Shown here one piece after another: positions 1 to 5,429 of a DNA stretch of 5,461 nt. Source of the DNA: JASSUD01 sp031963365 (GTDB lineage: Bacteria; Pseudomonadota; Gammaproteobacteria; Burkholderiales; Burkholderiaceae); the NCBI GenBank assembly GCA_031963365.1, contig JASSUF010000157.1, positions 1 through 5,461 on the forward strand. Direction: 5' to 3'. Numbering within the stretch: the stretch's first letter is position 1; every line of letters starts with the position of its first letter. Position numbers and translations under genes: made by a program. The notes below the pieces were generated by a model that was not told the origin of the DNA, made no database searches, and worked only from the letters and a program-made list of their open reading frames with translations.

Positions 1-712
1 TAGCAAGAAAAGCAGACAGGACACATACAATAGTGGGTATTTGCAGAATCACTCCAAGCGCCCCTACAAGAGCTGCAATACTACCAATCACTGTCTCTGT
101 TCTAGGCACTGAAACCACATACTTTACTAGAGAAGTAATATGCGGCTCTTCTTCTTGCTCTATGTGTGATAGTTTTTGATCCACGGCTTGCATATGTTGC
201 ATCAACCCCGTTGACACAAGATTAATGCCCATTTTTTGCATTTCTTTCAGAACTGGCGAATCTTCTTGGTTCTCTTCCGGGGCTCTGTCCAGCAAAGCAT
301 AAATGGTTTGCTGTTCTGCATAAATAGCTTGCAATGCGTGCTGAATACGTGGCTGTTCGTACTCTTGCTCTGCAGGCGCTAACGCATTAAAAGCGGTATG
401 TAATTCGTTGGCTTTTTCAGAAAGTGCTTCTAGAGTCTGAAAAAGACCAAATCCATAACCTATTAGCGAGCTTACCTTAAGTAAGTAAGAATTCCAGCTT
501 TTTGTGTCCTTTTCAGGAAGCAACTTACCCTTATACCAACGCGAGAGGCGTGCAACCCGATCCGGTGCAGTGTGATTGTGAATTAATTTACTGAGCGGAG
601 CGCACTTACTAATAAATCTTTTTTGATCCTGAACCGTACTTTTCGCGTATTGGCCACGGCCCCTAAAAAGCTGACCCGCATCAAAAATAGTAGGACTGAG
701 CGATATAAGCAT
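1..712 (-). CDS. Coiled-coil protein with C-terminal membrane segment (partial at window edge)
   Basis: I do not recognise the family. The frame is open for 237 codons from ATG 712 to the window edge, so the C-terminus is missing. Residues 1-75 are basic and polar. Residues 81-100 carry a short hydrophobic stretch with S-L-I-G-Y-G-F-G, followed by LEALSEK. Residues 100-190 are rich in Ala, Glu and Gln and look alpha-helical or coiled-coil, ending in an acidic run (EQEEEP). Residues 208-237 are strongly hydrophobic (IAALVGALGVILQIP) and could span a membrane. The start at 712 has AAGG about 10 bases upstream. An in-frame ATG at 772 would add 20 residues, and the first in-frame stop is near 880, so the start is uncertain. 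The start region overlaps an open segment on the other strand (675-872). The protein resembles the gene at 949-1434, which suggests an old duplication. A surface, membrane or secreted role is only a guess. Confidence 0.75.
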   Translation of the reverse strand, partial: MLISLSPTIFDAGQLFRGRGQYAKSTVQDQKRFISKCAPLSKLIHNHTAPDRVARLSRWYKGKLLPEKDTKSWNSYLLKVSSLIGYGFGLFQTLEALSEKANELHTAFNALAPAEQEYEQPRIQHALQAIYAEQQTIYALLDRAPEENQEDSPVLKEMQKMGINLVSTGLMQHMQAVDQKLSHIEQEEEPHITSLVKYVVSVPRTETVIGSIAALVGALGVILQIPTIVCVLSAFLA

Positions 713-872
713 AAGGAACCTACCTTTGCATCTAGATATTAGACTTATCCAAGCTTCTGATAGTGATGGCATGTATGCAAAAAATATAGAGGGCGAGGCC
801 GTATATGTGAGTCCTATCAATACTGTATTTATTGAGCAGTTATCCAGTGAAAATAGACATTCCTTGTTTTAG
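675..872 (+). pseudogene. Probable C-terminal remnant of a lost gene
   Basis: Reading the plus strand from just after a TGA at 672-674, the frame stays open for 65 codons to TAG at 870-872. The residues have a protein-like mix of acidic, hydrophobic and polar types, for example LHLDIRLIQASDSDG and GEAVYVSPINTVFIEQL, more like a real product than the usual antisense translation. No good start codon opens it except an internal ATG at 771, which would give only 33 residues. I read it as the tail of a gene whose front has been replaced. It overlaps the first 38 bases of the minus-strand gene starting at 712, so one of the two readings is wrong there or that gene arose over the relic. The family is not recognised. 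Confidence is low because the judgement rests on residue composition. Confidence 0.35.
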
Positions 873-878
873 CGATGC

Positions 879-908
879 AAAAAAATACCCCACTAAACCA
901 CAGTGGGG
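879..908 (-). terminator. Rho-independent terminator of the 161-residue protein gene
   Basis: On the minus strand CCCCACT (908-902) pairs perfectly with AGTGGGG (894-888) around a seven-base loop. After TA comes a run of seven T (885-879). This is a textbook intrinsic terminator about 40 bases past the stop codon at 949. On the plus strand no T run follows the stem, so it acts mainly for the minus strand. It separates the two related minus-strand genes into different transcription units. Confidence 0.85.
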
Positions 909-948
909 CAAAAACTTCATCCCGCGATGAGGAAGTGATAGGGAATGC

Positions 949-1434
949 CTAAGCAGGGCTTTCTACTGTTTTCTGATTGGTTGCATGCTGTGCCTTGAAA
1001 TACTTCAAAAGTAGCTCTACGCTTTGTTTAAGCTCCGTAAATTCTGCTTTAAGCTCTGAATAGCCTTTCTCTACTTTTGCAAAATTTTCTAGCAAGCCAT
1101 CCGCCGTTGTACCAAATTGAGCAATATTTTTATCTCGCTCTGCCCTTATGGCTATCATTTGATCGCCTATAAGCGTGGTTTTGCCCAATTCCATGAAATT
1201 CTCCATCAATGAGTCGCAGATTTCCATAAATCTGGCTCGGTCTTCTGTCGTTACTTTTTCAGTAAGTGCATCAATACGGTTTTTAATTGCAAGGCCAAAG
1301 CCAATAAAACTGCCAACAAAAGGCATATTTTTTGTCACCTCCGGCGAGAGCAGGCCTGATTGCATGAGCAACCCCCAACCTGCAAATAAAACCGGACTAA
1401 AGAACTCTTGTATTTCTTTCAAAATACGCGCCAT
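949..1434 (-). CDS. Small membrane-associated coiled-coil protein, unknown function
   Basis: This is a complete 161-residue protein that I cannot assign to a family. Residues 12-29 (SPVLFAGWGLLMQSGLL) and 37-50 (MPFVGSFIGFGLAI) are two short hydrophobic segments that could form a membrane hairpin. From about residue 52 to the end it is charged and helical, with a likely coiled coil at 112-148 (heptad-like Leu, Phe and Val with Glu and Lys). The start is ATG 1434: an in-frame TAG lies only nine bases upstream, so no longer start is possible. No Shine-Dalgarno sequence is visible (the upstream bases are GCAACCC). The block around residues 41-60 (S-F-I-G-F-G then IDALTEK) matches residues 81-100 of the partial protein at 1-712 in 8 of 20 positions, with most others conservative. 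This copy lacks that protein's C-terminal hydrophobic segment. A strong terminator follows at 879-908. A holin-like or membrane-anchor role would be speculation. Confidence 0.85.
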   Translation of the reverse strand: MARILKEIQEFFSPVLFAGWGLLMQSGLLSPEVTKNMPFVGSFIGFGLAIKNRIDALTEKVTTEDRARFMEICDSLMENFMELGKTTLIGDQMIAIRAERDKNIAQFGTTADGLLENFAKVEKGYSELKAEFTELKQSVELLLKYFKAQHATNQKTVESPA

Positions 1435-1484
1435 GGGTTGCTATCACTGTCTAAACAAAAGTTATCACACAGAAAAATTTTGGT

Positions 1485-1631
1485 ATGAACAGATCCGTAT
1501 TGCTCCTGCGTCACGCAGTACGCCAACGCCATCTGCGCAGTAGCTCCGCAGCGCTGGGGCAGCCTTGTATCTCCACACAAAGCGCACCTGCAGATCGGTT
1601 AGCGCAGCGTATGGAGGCAATAGGGTTATAA
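1485..1631 (+). CDS. Possible 48-residue Arg-rich small protein (doubtful)
   Basis: ATG 1485 opens a 48-codon frame ending at TAA 1629-1631. The first 36 residues have no Asp or Glu and contain six Arg among Leu, Ser and Ala (MNRSVLLLRHAVRQRHLRSS at the start). This gives an amphipathic, positively charged character like that of eukaryotic organelle-targeting peptides. The last 12 residues include the only acidic residues (Asp, Glu). No Shine-Dalgarno sequence lies upstream, and the start is only 51 bases from the divergent start at 1434. It may equally be a chance open frame in a G+C-rich patch or a fragment of a decayed gene. No function is claimed. Confidence 0.2.
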   Translation: MNRSVLLLRHAVRQRHLRSSSAALGQPCISTQSAPADRLAQRMEAIGL

Positions 1632-1668
1632 CGAGATTTCCTTTGCTATGCAGCAGACAGCTTATTTT

Positions 1669-1770
1669 TAGGCTTTACTTGAAGGAGTGCATGATGGTGT
1701 ACTTTCCGGTGTCTTTGTCTTTTTACAATGGCTCTTCTTACTGTTAATTCAGTTACCAGAAGGAGCGTAA
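1669..1770 (+). pseudogene. Short hydrophobic open tail, possible gene remnant
   Basis: After an in-frame TAG at 1666-1668, a frame runs to TAA at 1768-1770. It encodes about 33 residues with a hydrophobic core (GVFVFLQWLFLLLIQL) that would suit a single membrane span. A GTG at 1687 is the only plausible start. A GAAGGAG sequence at 1681-1687 looks like a ribosome binding site, but it sits better ahead of the adjacent ATGs at 1691 and 1694, which open a different frame of only 17-18 codons. Earlier stops in the same frame suggest a decayed gene, but the evidence is thin. Confidence 0.2.
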
Positions 1771-1772
1771 GG

Positions 1773-2074
1773 TCAGGATATCCTTTCCCCACAGGCTACC
1801 ACTGCTACGCATTTTGAAAAATCCACTTCTTTTACAAATAAAACGCGATTTAAGCCACCCCGCAAACGCAATCTAACTATGCTAGAAGGCAGTGGAGCAC
1901 CATAGAGAAATACTTTGCGTTATTTTGGTGGAGTGAAATAGTGAGAGGATTGGCAAAAAGCAGGCCCTCTAAAGCCATACCAACCTCTTGTACAAATAAT
2001 GCACGATTAGGGTAATTTTTTAAAAATGTTAACCGATCTGCATAATGCTCAATTTCATCTCGCGATCGTAAGAT
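1773..2074 (-). pseudogene. Frameshifted relic with a repeated Asn-Arg-x-Leu-Phe-Val segment
   Basis: Read on the minus strand, one frame is open from 2074 to a stop at 1877-1879 and gives protein-like residues (RDEIEHYADRLTFLKNYPNR, then LFVQEVGMALEGLLFANP). A second frame is open from 1919 to a stop at 1773-1775 and continues in the same style (VFLYGAPLPSS, then LNRVLFVKEVDFSK). One frame change near 1910-1920 would join them. The first frame is closed just upstream by TAG at 2075-2077 and has no early ATG, so the N-terminus is also lost. The two halves share an N-R-x-L-F-V-x-E-V segment, visible in the DNA as two copies of 28 bases (1823-1850 and 1981-2008) with 22 matches. I do not recognise the family. 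It lies downstream of the 495-residue gene on the same strand, beyond a probable terminator. Confidence 0.5.
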
Positions 2075-2080
2075 CTACAC

Positions 2081-2115
2081 AAAAAAATCGGAGCGTGGAG
2101 GTTATATTGACCTCC
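2081..2115 (-). terminator. Probable terminator of the 495-residue protein gene
   Basis: GGAGGT (2097-2102) and ACCTCC (2110-2115) form a perfect six-base inverted repeat with a seven-base loop. On the minus strand a run of seven T follows (complement of 2087-2081), but nine bases after the stem. The hairpin lies about 50 bases past the stop codon at 2166. The gap between stem and T run makes it weaker than the one at 879-908. An alternative fold pairing GGAG with CTCC next to the T run is possible. Confidence 0.5.
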
Positions 2116-2165
2116 TTTATTACCTTTAGTGCGTTTCTATTTTTAATAAGTTGAAATAATCTATT

Positions 2166-3653
2166 TCATGCCTTCTTATTTTTTAACATTGTATCAATTC
2201 CATTTATATATCTTTTTATGCTTCCTTTATGCATAGGGCTATCACCACCTTTAAAGTGGCTAAGGAATTTATTTGCATATCCATTTTCACTTCTCCAATT
2301 AGAAATATAAAACGCCATTATTTTTTCTGCTCTTTCTTCGGCAGCCTTCATATATTCCGGAGATCTAGAATTTTTACCTGTATAACCTTCCAAAGATTTT
2401 TTTAAAAAATTTTTCAATTCATCTATATCTTTTGGAATTTTTTCGGTGTCGAGTGTTCCTTCAGAATGTTTACCTATGATTGAATTTTGCATATCCTTTA
2501 TTTTTTTTAAACGTTGTTGATCTCTTCGCTTCTCTTTTTCACTAAAATACTCAGTGGTTTTAATGCCATCTAATGATTTATCTTTTAATATTGTGTCAAT
2601 TCCAGTTATATATGTTTCTATGCTTTTTGTCTGCATAGGGCTATCACTACTTTCAAAGTGGCTAAGGAATTTATTTACATATCCATTTTTATTTCTCCAA
2701 TTAGAAATATAAAACACCATTATTTTTTCTGCTCTTTCTTCGGCAGCCTTCATACATTCTAGAGAGTTAGAATTTTTACTTTCGCAACCTTCCAAAGATT
2801 TTTTTAAAAAATTTTTCAATTCATCTATATCTTTTGGAATTTTTTCAGTATCGAGTGTTCCTTCATAATATTTATCTATGATTGAATTTTGTATGTTCTT
2901 TATTTTTTTTGAACGTTTTTGATATTTTTTCTTATTTTTTCCAATAAAATGCTCATGGGTTTTAATGCCATCTAATGATTGGTTAGAAAGATAGGGATCA
3001 TCTTCATGCGAATGCGTATTCGCATCAAAATATAGATATGGCGACATTAATTGTGAGGTTGATGGCGTTAAATGTAGGAAATTTTCACTATATGTAGGAG
3101 ATTTATTTATCTCTGAATGAAACGTATCAATAGTACTGAAGCCTTCTGCTTCAATAGGAGCATAGTCAAAAAGAAGGTTAGATAAATAATTTTCATCTAT
3201 ACCATCTGGCTGCAGCATAGCGCACGGTGAATAATATTCACTAGAGGAAAGAGGTTGATTTATCTCTGAGTGAAGAAGATGAATAGTACTGGAGCTTTCT
3301 GCTTCTGCTTCCTTAAAAAGAACGTCAAGGTAATACCCTGCACTTTCTGGCTGTGGCATATCACACTGCGAAAAAACTTTTGGTCTTTTCTGCGTTACCT
3401 GGTTATGCTGATCAAAAGAACTATCATGTGCTCGCTTATTGCATTGTAAAGCTACAGGAGAGCTTGAAAATGGGCTATGGAATATATTGTGCGCACCTGA
3501 TTGGTATAGGAATGCTGGGGATGGACTAAAACCGTTAAGCAGTGGGCCTGCTCCTTTCCTACGCGGGATAGAGGGACGTGGATTGTTTTCGCTAGTGGAA
3601 GGAAACGGCTGCATATTCTGTTCTTGGGAAACATTCCCTACGGACTTAACCAT
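2166..3653 (-). CDS. Modular repeat protein with basic, NLS-like clusters; putative secreted effector
   Basis: This is a 495-residue protein of unrecognised family. Residues 1-96 are rich in Ser, Pro and Asn and probably disordered, with basic pairs Lys73-Arg74 and Lys89-Arg90-Pro91-Lys92 resembling a bipartite nuclear localisation signal. Residues 97-143 and 144-194 are a diverged duplication (both contain M-x-Q-P, then HSEIN). Residues 226-359 and 360-493 are two long copies of a 134-residue Lys- and Glu-rich helical unit. Both share SLDGIKT, GTLDTEKIPKDIDELKNFLK, MKAAEERAEKIM, FYISNWR and NKFLSHF, and each ends in Y-I-x-GID. A very basic run (residues 239-252) opens the first long copy. 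No signal peptide, membrane span or catalytic motif is visible. The start is ATG 3653: an in-frame TAG about 15 bases upstream excludes extension, and no Shine-Dalgarno sequence is present. G+C is about 47% over 3421-3660 but about 32% in sampled lines of the C-terminal part, so the ends may have different origins. An effector role is inference from architecture. Confidence 0.9.
   Translation of the reverse strand: MVKSVGNVSQEQNMQPFPSTSENNPRPSIPRRKGAGPLLNGFSPSPAFLYQSGAHNIFHSPFSSSPVALQCNKRAHDSSFDQHNQVTQKRPKVFSQCDMPQPESAGYYLDVLFKEAEAESSSTIHLLHSEINQPLSSSEYYSPCAMLQPDGIDENYLSNLLFDYAPIEAEGFSTIDTFHSEINKSPTYSENFLHLTPSTSQLMSPYLYFDANTHSHEDDPYLSNQSLDGIKTHEHFIGKNKKKYQKRSKKIKNIQNSIIDKYYEGTLDTEKIPKDIDELKNFLKKSLEGCESKNSNSLECMKAAEERAEKIMVFYISNWRNKNGYVNKFLSHFESSDSPMQTKSIETYITGIDTILKDKSLDGIKTTEYFSEKEKRRDQQRLKKIKDMQNSIIGKHSEGTLDTEKIPKDIDELKNFLKKSLEGYTGKNSRSPEYMKAAEERAEKIMAFYISNWRSENGYANKFLSHFKGGDSPMHKGSIKRYINGIDTMLKNKKA
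2175..2978 (-). repeat. Two tandem 134-residue (402-base) repeat units
   Basis: Unit 1 spans 2577-2978 (residues 226-359) and unit 2 spans 2175-2576 (residues 360-493), in the same frame and with exactly the same length. Conservation is strong in DNA as well as protein: a long block coding for the EGTLDTEKIPKDIDELKNFL region is nearly identical in both copies. The Lys-rich start and the region after KKSLEG differ more. Equal length and near-identical blocks point to a fairly recent tandem duplication or gene conversion between copies. Confidence 0.9.
3072..3365 (-). repeat. Diverged duplication of about 47-51 residues in the N-terminal half
   Basis: Residues 97-143 (3225-3365) and 144-194 (3072-3224) align along their length. 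Both begin Cys-x-Met-x-Gln-Pro, go through Y-L-x-x-L-L/F-F and an Ala-Glu-rich patch, then Ser-Thr-Ile and HSEIN, and end in a Ser/Tyr-rich stretch. The DNA around the HSEIN codons (near 3108-3150 and 3255-3300) is also visibly similar. This is a separate, older duplication from the long C-terminal one. Confidence 0.75.
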
Positions 3654-3688
3654 GATGCGCGCGCTCTATAAATAAATATGTATATCGT

Positions 3689-3715
3689 TTAATAGGTATA
3701 ATTTTTTACAGTCAA
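3689..3715 (-). promoter_or_regulatory. Weak candidate promoter of the 495-residue protein gene
   Basis: On the minus strand TTGACT (3715-3710) is followed 15 bases later by TATTAA (3694-3689), about 36 bases before the start codon, with very A+T-rich DNA between. The spacing is shorter than ideal for a sigma-70 promoter. If the organism belongs to Bacteroidota, the consensus would differ. This is a suggestion only. Confidence 0.2.
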
Positions 3716-3799
3716 TCTGTATGTACCTCCTATTAAATACGATAGCGTGCGCCATCCTCACACGTTTTGCGTAATCTCCTGCTATAAAACGAAACCGCC

Positions 3800-3812
3800 C
3801 TCTACTGTAGAG
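3800..3812. promoter_or_regulatory. 13-base palindrome upstream of the 495-residue protein gene
   Basis: CTCTAC and GTAGAG flank a single central T, making a dyad about 150 bases upstream of the start at 3653. It could be a protein-binding site or a chance symmetry. Nothing else in the window repeats it. Confidence 0.2.
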
Positions 3813-3860
3813 CACGGCCCCTCTATTTTTCTTTTGTCTAGCGCATACAAAATAATTAAA

Positions 3861-3874
3861 ATTTCTATAGAAAT
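3861..3874. promoter_or_regulatory. Perfect 14-base palindrome ATTTCTATAGAAAT
   Basis: The sequence is its own reverse complement over 14 bases, in the A+T-rich DNA between the 495-residue gene and the plus-strand pseudogene. It could be an operator for either direction. In A+T-rich DNA a palindrome of this size is not very unlikely by chance. Confidence 0.2.
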
Positions 3875-3939
3875 ACCTCAGTAATTGAAATAGAGCGCAC
3901 ACTTCCTTTTGCAAAGAATCTTTTACTTCCAAACCAGTA

Positions 3940-4708
3940 GACTAAATCGCTGAAAGCCAAGCGTCGCGTGCGGCAGCTATAGATTAAAAAGTAAATTTAG
4001 GGATCGATTGGCGTAAAGGCGAATCAGTATCGGATGCCAATCGTTTGCATGAGATGTGCAATGCCTATGTAACCACAGGCCTGGCTGCGCAAAAACGCCC
4101 TGGTCTGTGGTCAAAGTGGCCACTTTAGAGCCAGGAGAACCAGCGGCCTTTTTGCAGCAGGTGGACAATTGCATACGCTCTATGGGGAAGGACACATAAC
4201 CCATGCGGATACACGCTTTGTAGCACACAAGGTTACGCACCCCAAAGATGAGCAAGAGCTCAAAAGTGTGCCATTCGCTGATGCATTTCACGGCCTAATT
4301 TATACCGCCATTGAATACGAAGACGGTGCACCGTGTATCACTACCTCGACCATAGCGAAAAAAGTGCCATAGAAGATAAACAATGCCCACATTCACCCTG
4401 TGTAATCAAAGCAGCCAGCAAACTTTTTGCCACCCATAACGATGTGGTGCGTTATTGCGCTACGGGTAATCCTAGAAATTGGACTTTGGAAAACGATGCG
4501 GGGTTTTTACCGACGGGGCTGAATTTCCATGGAGATTTGTATATTCGGTCTCTAGAACCGCACGCATTGCGGCGTGGTCCCGCTGTACCTTGCAATAGGC
4601 GATCTGTTTAGCAATCTCGCCTGGGCCTATATGGCATTGCAATCTAACGGTATGCATGGAGCACAAGGGCAATATGGCTCTTCTATGAGCCGCATCCAAA
4701 CGCGGTGA
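3940..4708 (+). pseudogene. Gene broken by several frameshifts, family not recognised
   Basis: No single frame is open, but consecutive plus-strand segments read like one protein. They are 4003-4125 (DWRKGESVSDANRLHEMC), 4107-4196 (VVKVATLEPGEPAAFLQQVD), about 4140-4330 (LYGEGHITHADTRFVAHKV, then FADAFHGLIYTAIEYEDGAP), about 4331-4573 (VYHYLDHSEKSAIEDK, then NFHGDLYIRSLEPHALRRG) and about 4574-4708 (VVPLYLAIGDLFSNLAWAYM), ending at TGA 4706-4708. At 4326-4335 one added G would turn AP/VYHYL into a continuous reading. Near 4573 a single-base change in the other direction joins RRG to VVPLYL. The N-terminus is unclear; weak coding-like sequence reaches back to about 3940. The DNA is about 52% G+C at 4021-4140, much richer than its neighbours, so it was probably acquired separately. 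Its function cannot be named from sequence. At about 250 residues it may itself be a fragment of a larger gene. Confidence 0.6.
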
Positions 4709-4711
4709 CAT

Positions 4712-4747
4712 CAGTACTGCGTGTGTGCGGAACGACACGCAGTACTG
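4712..4747. repeat. Perfect 13-base inverted repeat with 10-base loop
   Basis: CAGTACTGCGTGT (4712-4724) and its exact reverse complement ACACGCAGTACTG (4735-4747) flank the loop GTGCGGAACG. It begins four bases after the stop of the plus-strand pseudogene and lies about 60 bases beyond the stop of the convergent LRR gene. No T run follows on either strand, so it is not a classical intrinsic terminator, though it could still stop or stabilise transcripts from both sides. A ten-base piece, CACGCAGTAC, recurs at 1512-1521. Confidence 0.7.
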
Positions 4748-4808
4748 GGAGATTACCGCTCAGTTGTACCGGACGCACTTTTGCTTTGCGTTTCCAGCAT
4801 CAGGATAA

Positions 4809-5429
4809 CTATATATGTAATCTAATAGGTGGCCTGTCATTTCTATCTAAATTTTGATTATAACTTAACAAATCGTTTGGCAAATCACTGTAATTTAAAT
4901 TTAATTCTTCAATGTTGGAGACTCGCAATCTGTCGAGCAAAATCCTAATACTTTCCTCACTAATGTTATTTCGCCCTAGACTTAAAATTTTGAGTTCTTC
5001 TGGTAAATTTTCAATTAAATACGCTACGTCTTCATTGTCAATTTTGTTGCAACTCAAATCTATTTCATAGACAAATTTATTTTTCAGTGCGTCTATTATT
5101 TTTCTAAAATTATGGCCGCCAATTCCGGCACTATATAAAGACAAAGAAATTTTATTTAACTCAGGATTATTAACTATTATCGATATAATTTTTTTTGTTA
5201 AAATTTTCGTGTCAATAATATTATTTTCAGTTGCAAGTACATCTCCACCATTCGAAGCTTTTCTAAAAGCATCGTCGCCTATACATATAATATCTCTATC
5301 ACTTGCATCTAGATCCCTTTCAAAAGGATCATCATATTCTGAAGCTTCGCCAAGCGATACATGTAAATCTAAAGTTTTTATATCTCTCTTTGCTGAAAGA
5401 GCATTGAGTACTCCTAAGAAACAAACCAT
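4809..5429 (-). CDS. Leucine-rich-repeat protein, putative host-interaction protein
   Basis: This is a 206-residue protein. Residues 91-188 hold about four leucine-rich repeats of roughly 25-28 residues. They are LNKISLSLYSAGIGG at 91, VYEIDLSCNKIDNEDV at 120, ELKILSLGRNNISEES at 145 and NIEELNLNYSDLPND at 172. The L-x-x-L-x-L-x-x-N-x-I pattern with helical second halves resembles the ribonuclease-inhibitor class, which binds other proteins. Residues 1-60 are acidic and of unknown type. The first 13 residues (MVCFLGVLNALSA) are hydrophobic and could be a weak secretion signal, but they lack the usual positive charge in front. The start is ATG 5429: an in-frame TAA at 5454-5456 bars a longer form. 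No Shine-Dalgarno sequence is visible. The gene is very A+T-rich (about 23% G+C in sampled lines). LRR proteins of this size are common in symbionts and pathogens, but the partner here is unknown. Confidence 0.9.
   Translation of the reverse strand: MVCFLGVLNALSAKRDIKTLDLHVSLGEASEYDDPFERDLDASDRDIICIGDDAFRKASNGGDVLATENNIIDTKILTKKIISIIVNNPELNKISLSLYSAGIGGHNFRKIIDALKNKFVYEIDLSCNKIDNEDVAYLIENLPEELKILSLGRNNISEESIRILLDRLRVSNIEELNLNYSDLPNDLLSYNQNLDRNDRPPIRLHI

Larger units (their letters stand above)
1435..1772. other. Stretch without an intact gene; short open fragments only
   Basis: No frame here carries a convincing complete gene. The part at 1490-1610 is locally G+C-rich, so several frames on both strands stay open by chance, and I could not choose between them from residue content. 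Plus-strand frame 1 is open at 1489-1599, is broken by stops at 1600-1602, 1615-1617 and 1666-1668, then is open again at 1669-1770. That pattern would fit a decayed gene, but only weakly. I see no promoter, operator or RNA gene that I can support. Confidence 0.4.

Noticed and set aside
1175..1543. 122-residue plus-strand open frame
   Set aside because: Most of it lies antisense to the well-supported 161-residue gene, and the residue mix is typical of an antisense translation.
1565..1747. 60-residue plus-strand open frame
   Set aside because: Cys- and Arg-rich with no family-like pattern. It overlaps other equally weak readings, and the ATG near the GAAGGAG at 1681-1687 would give only 17-18 residues.
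1589..2042. 13-base inverted match TGCAGATCGGTTA (1589-1601 and 2030-2042) as possible element ends
   Set aside because: A match of this length is roughly expected by chance in a window of this size, and no target duplication or transposase lies between the copies.
3439..3675. Open frames on both strands (78 residues plus, 60 residues minus) over the 5' part of the 495-residue gene
   Set aside because: They are shadows of that gene, whose frame is supported by internal repeats.
3666..3932. 88-residue minus-strand frame with a TTG start upstream of the 495-residue gene
   Set aside because: It has a TTG start and no binding site, an erratic residue mix, and occupies what should be the upstream control region. 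A decayed gene cannot be excluded.
3977..4291. 104-residue minus-strand frame
   Set aside because: It is antisense to the frameshifted plus-strand pseudogene, whose segments read more like protein.
3940..4708. Pseudogene as a remnant of an insecticidal toxin-complex (TcA-like) or RHS protein
   Set aside because: Some aromatic/hydrophobic patches recalled such proteins, but I could not find a diagnostic motif, so no family is claimed.
4472..4738. 88-residue minus-strand frame
   Set aside because: Same reason: antisense to the pseudogene, and it runs through the inverted repeat.
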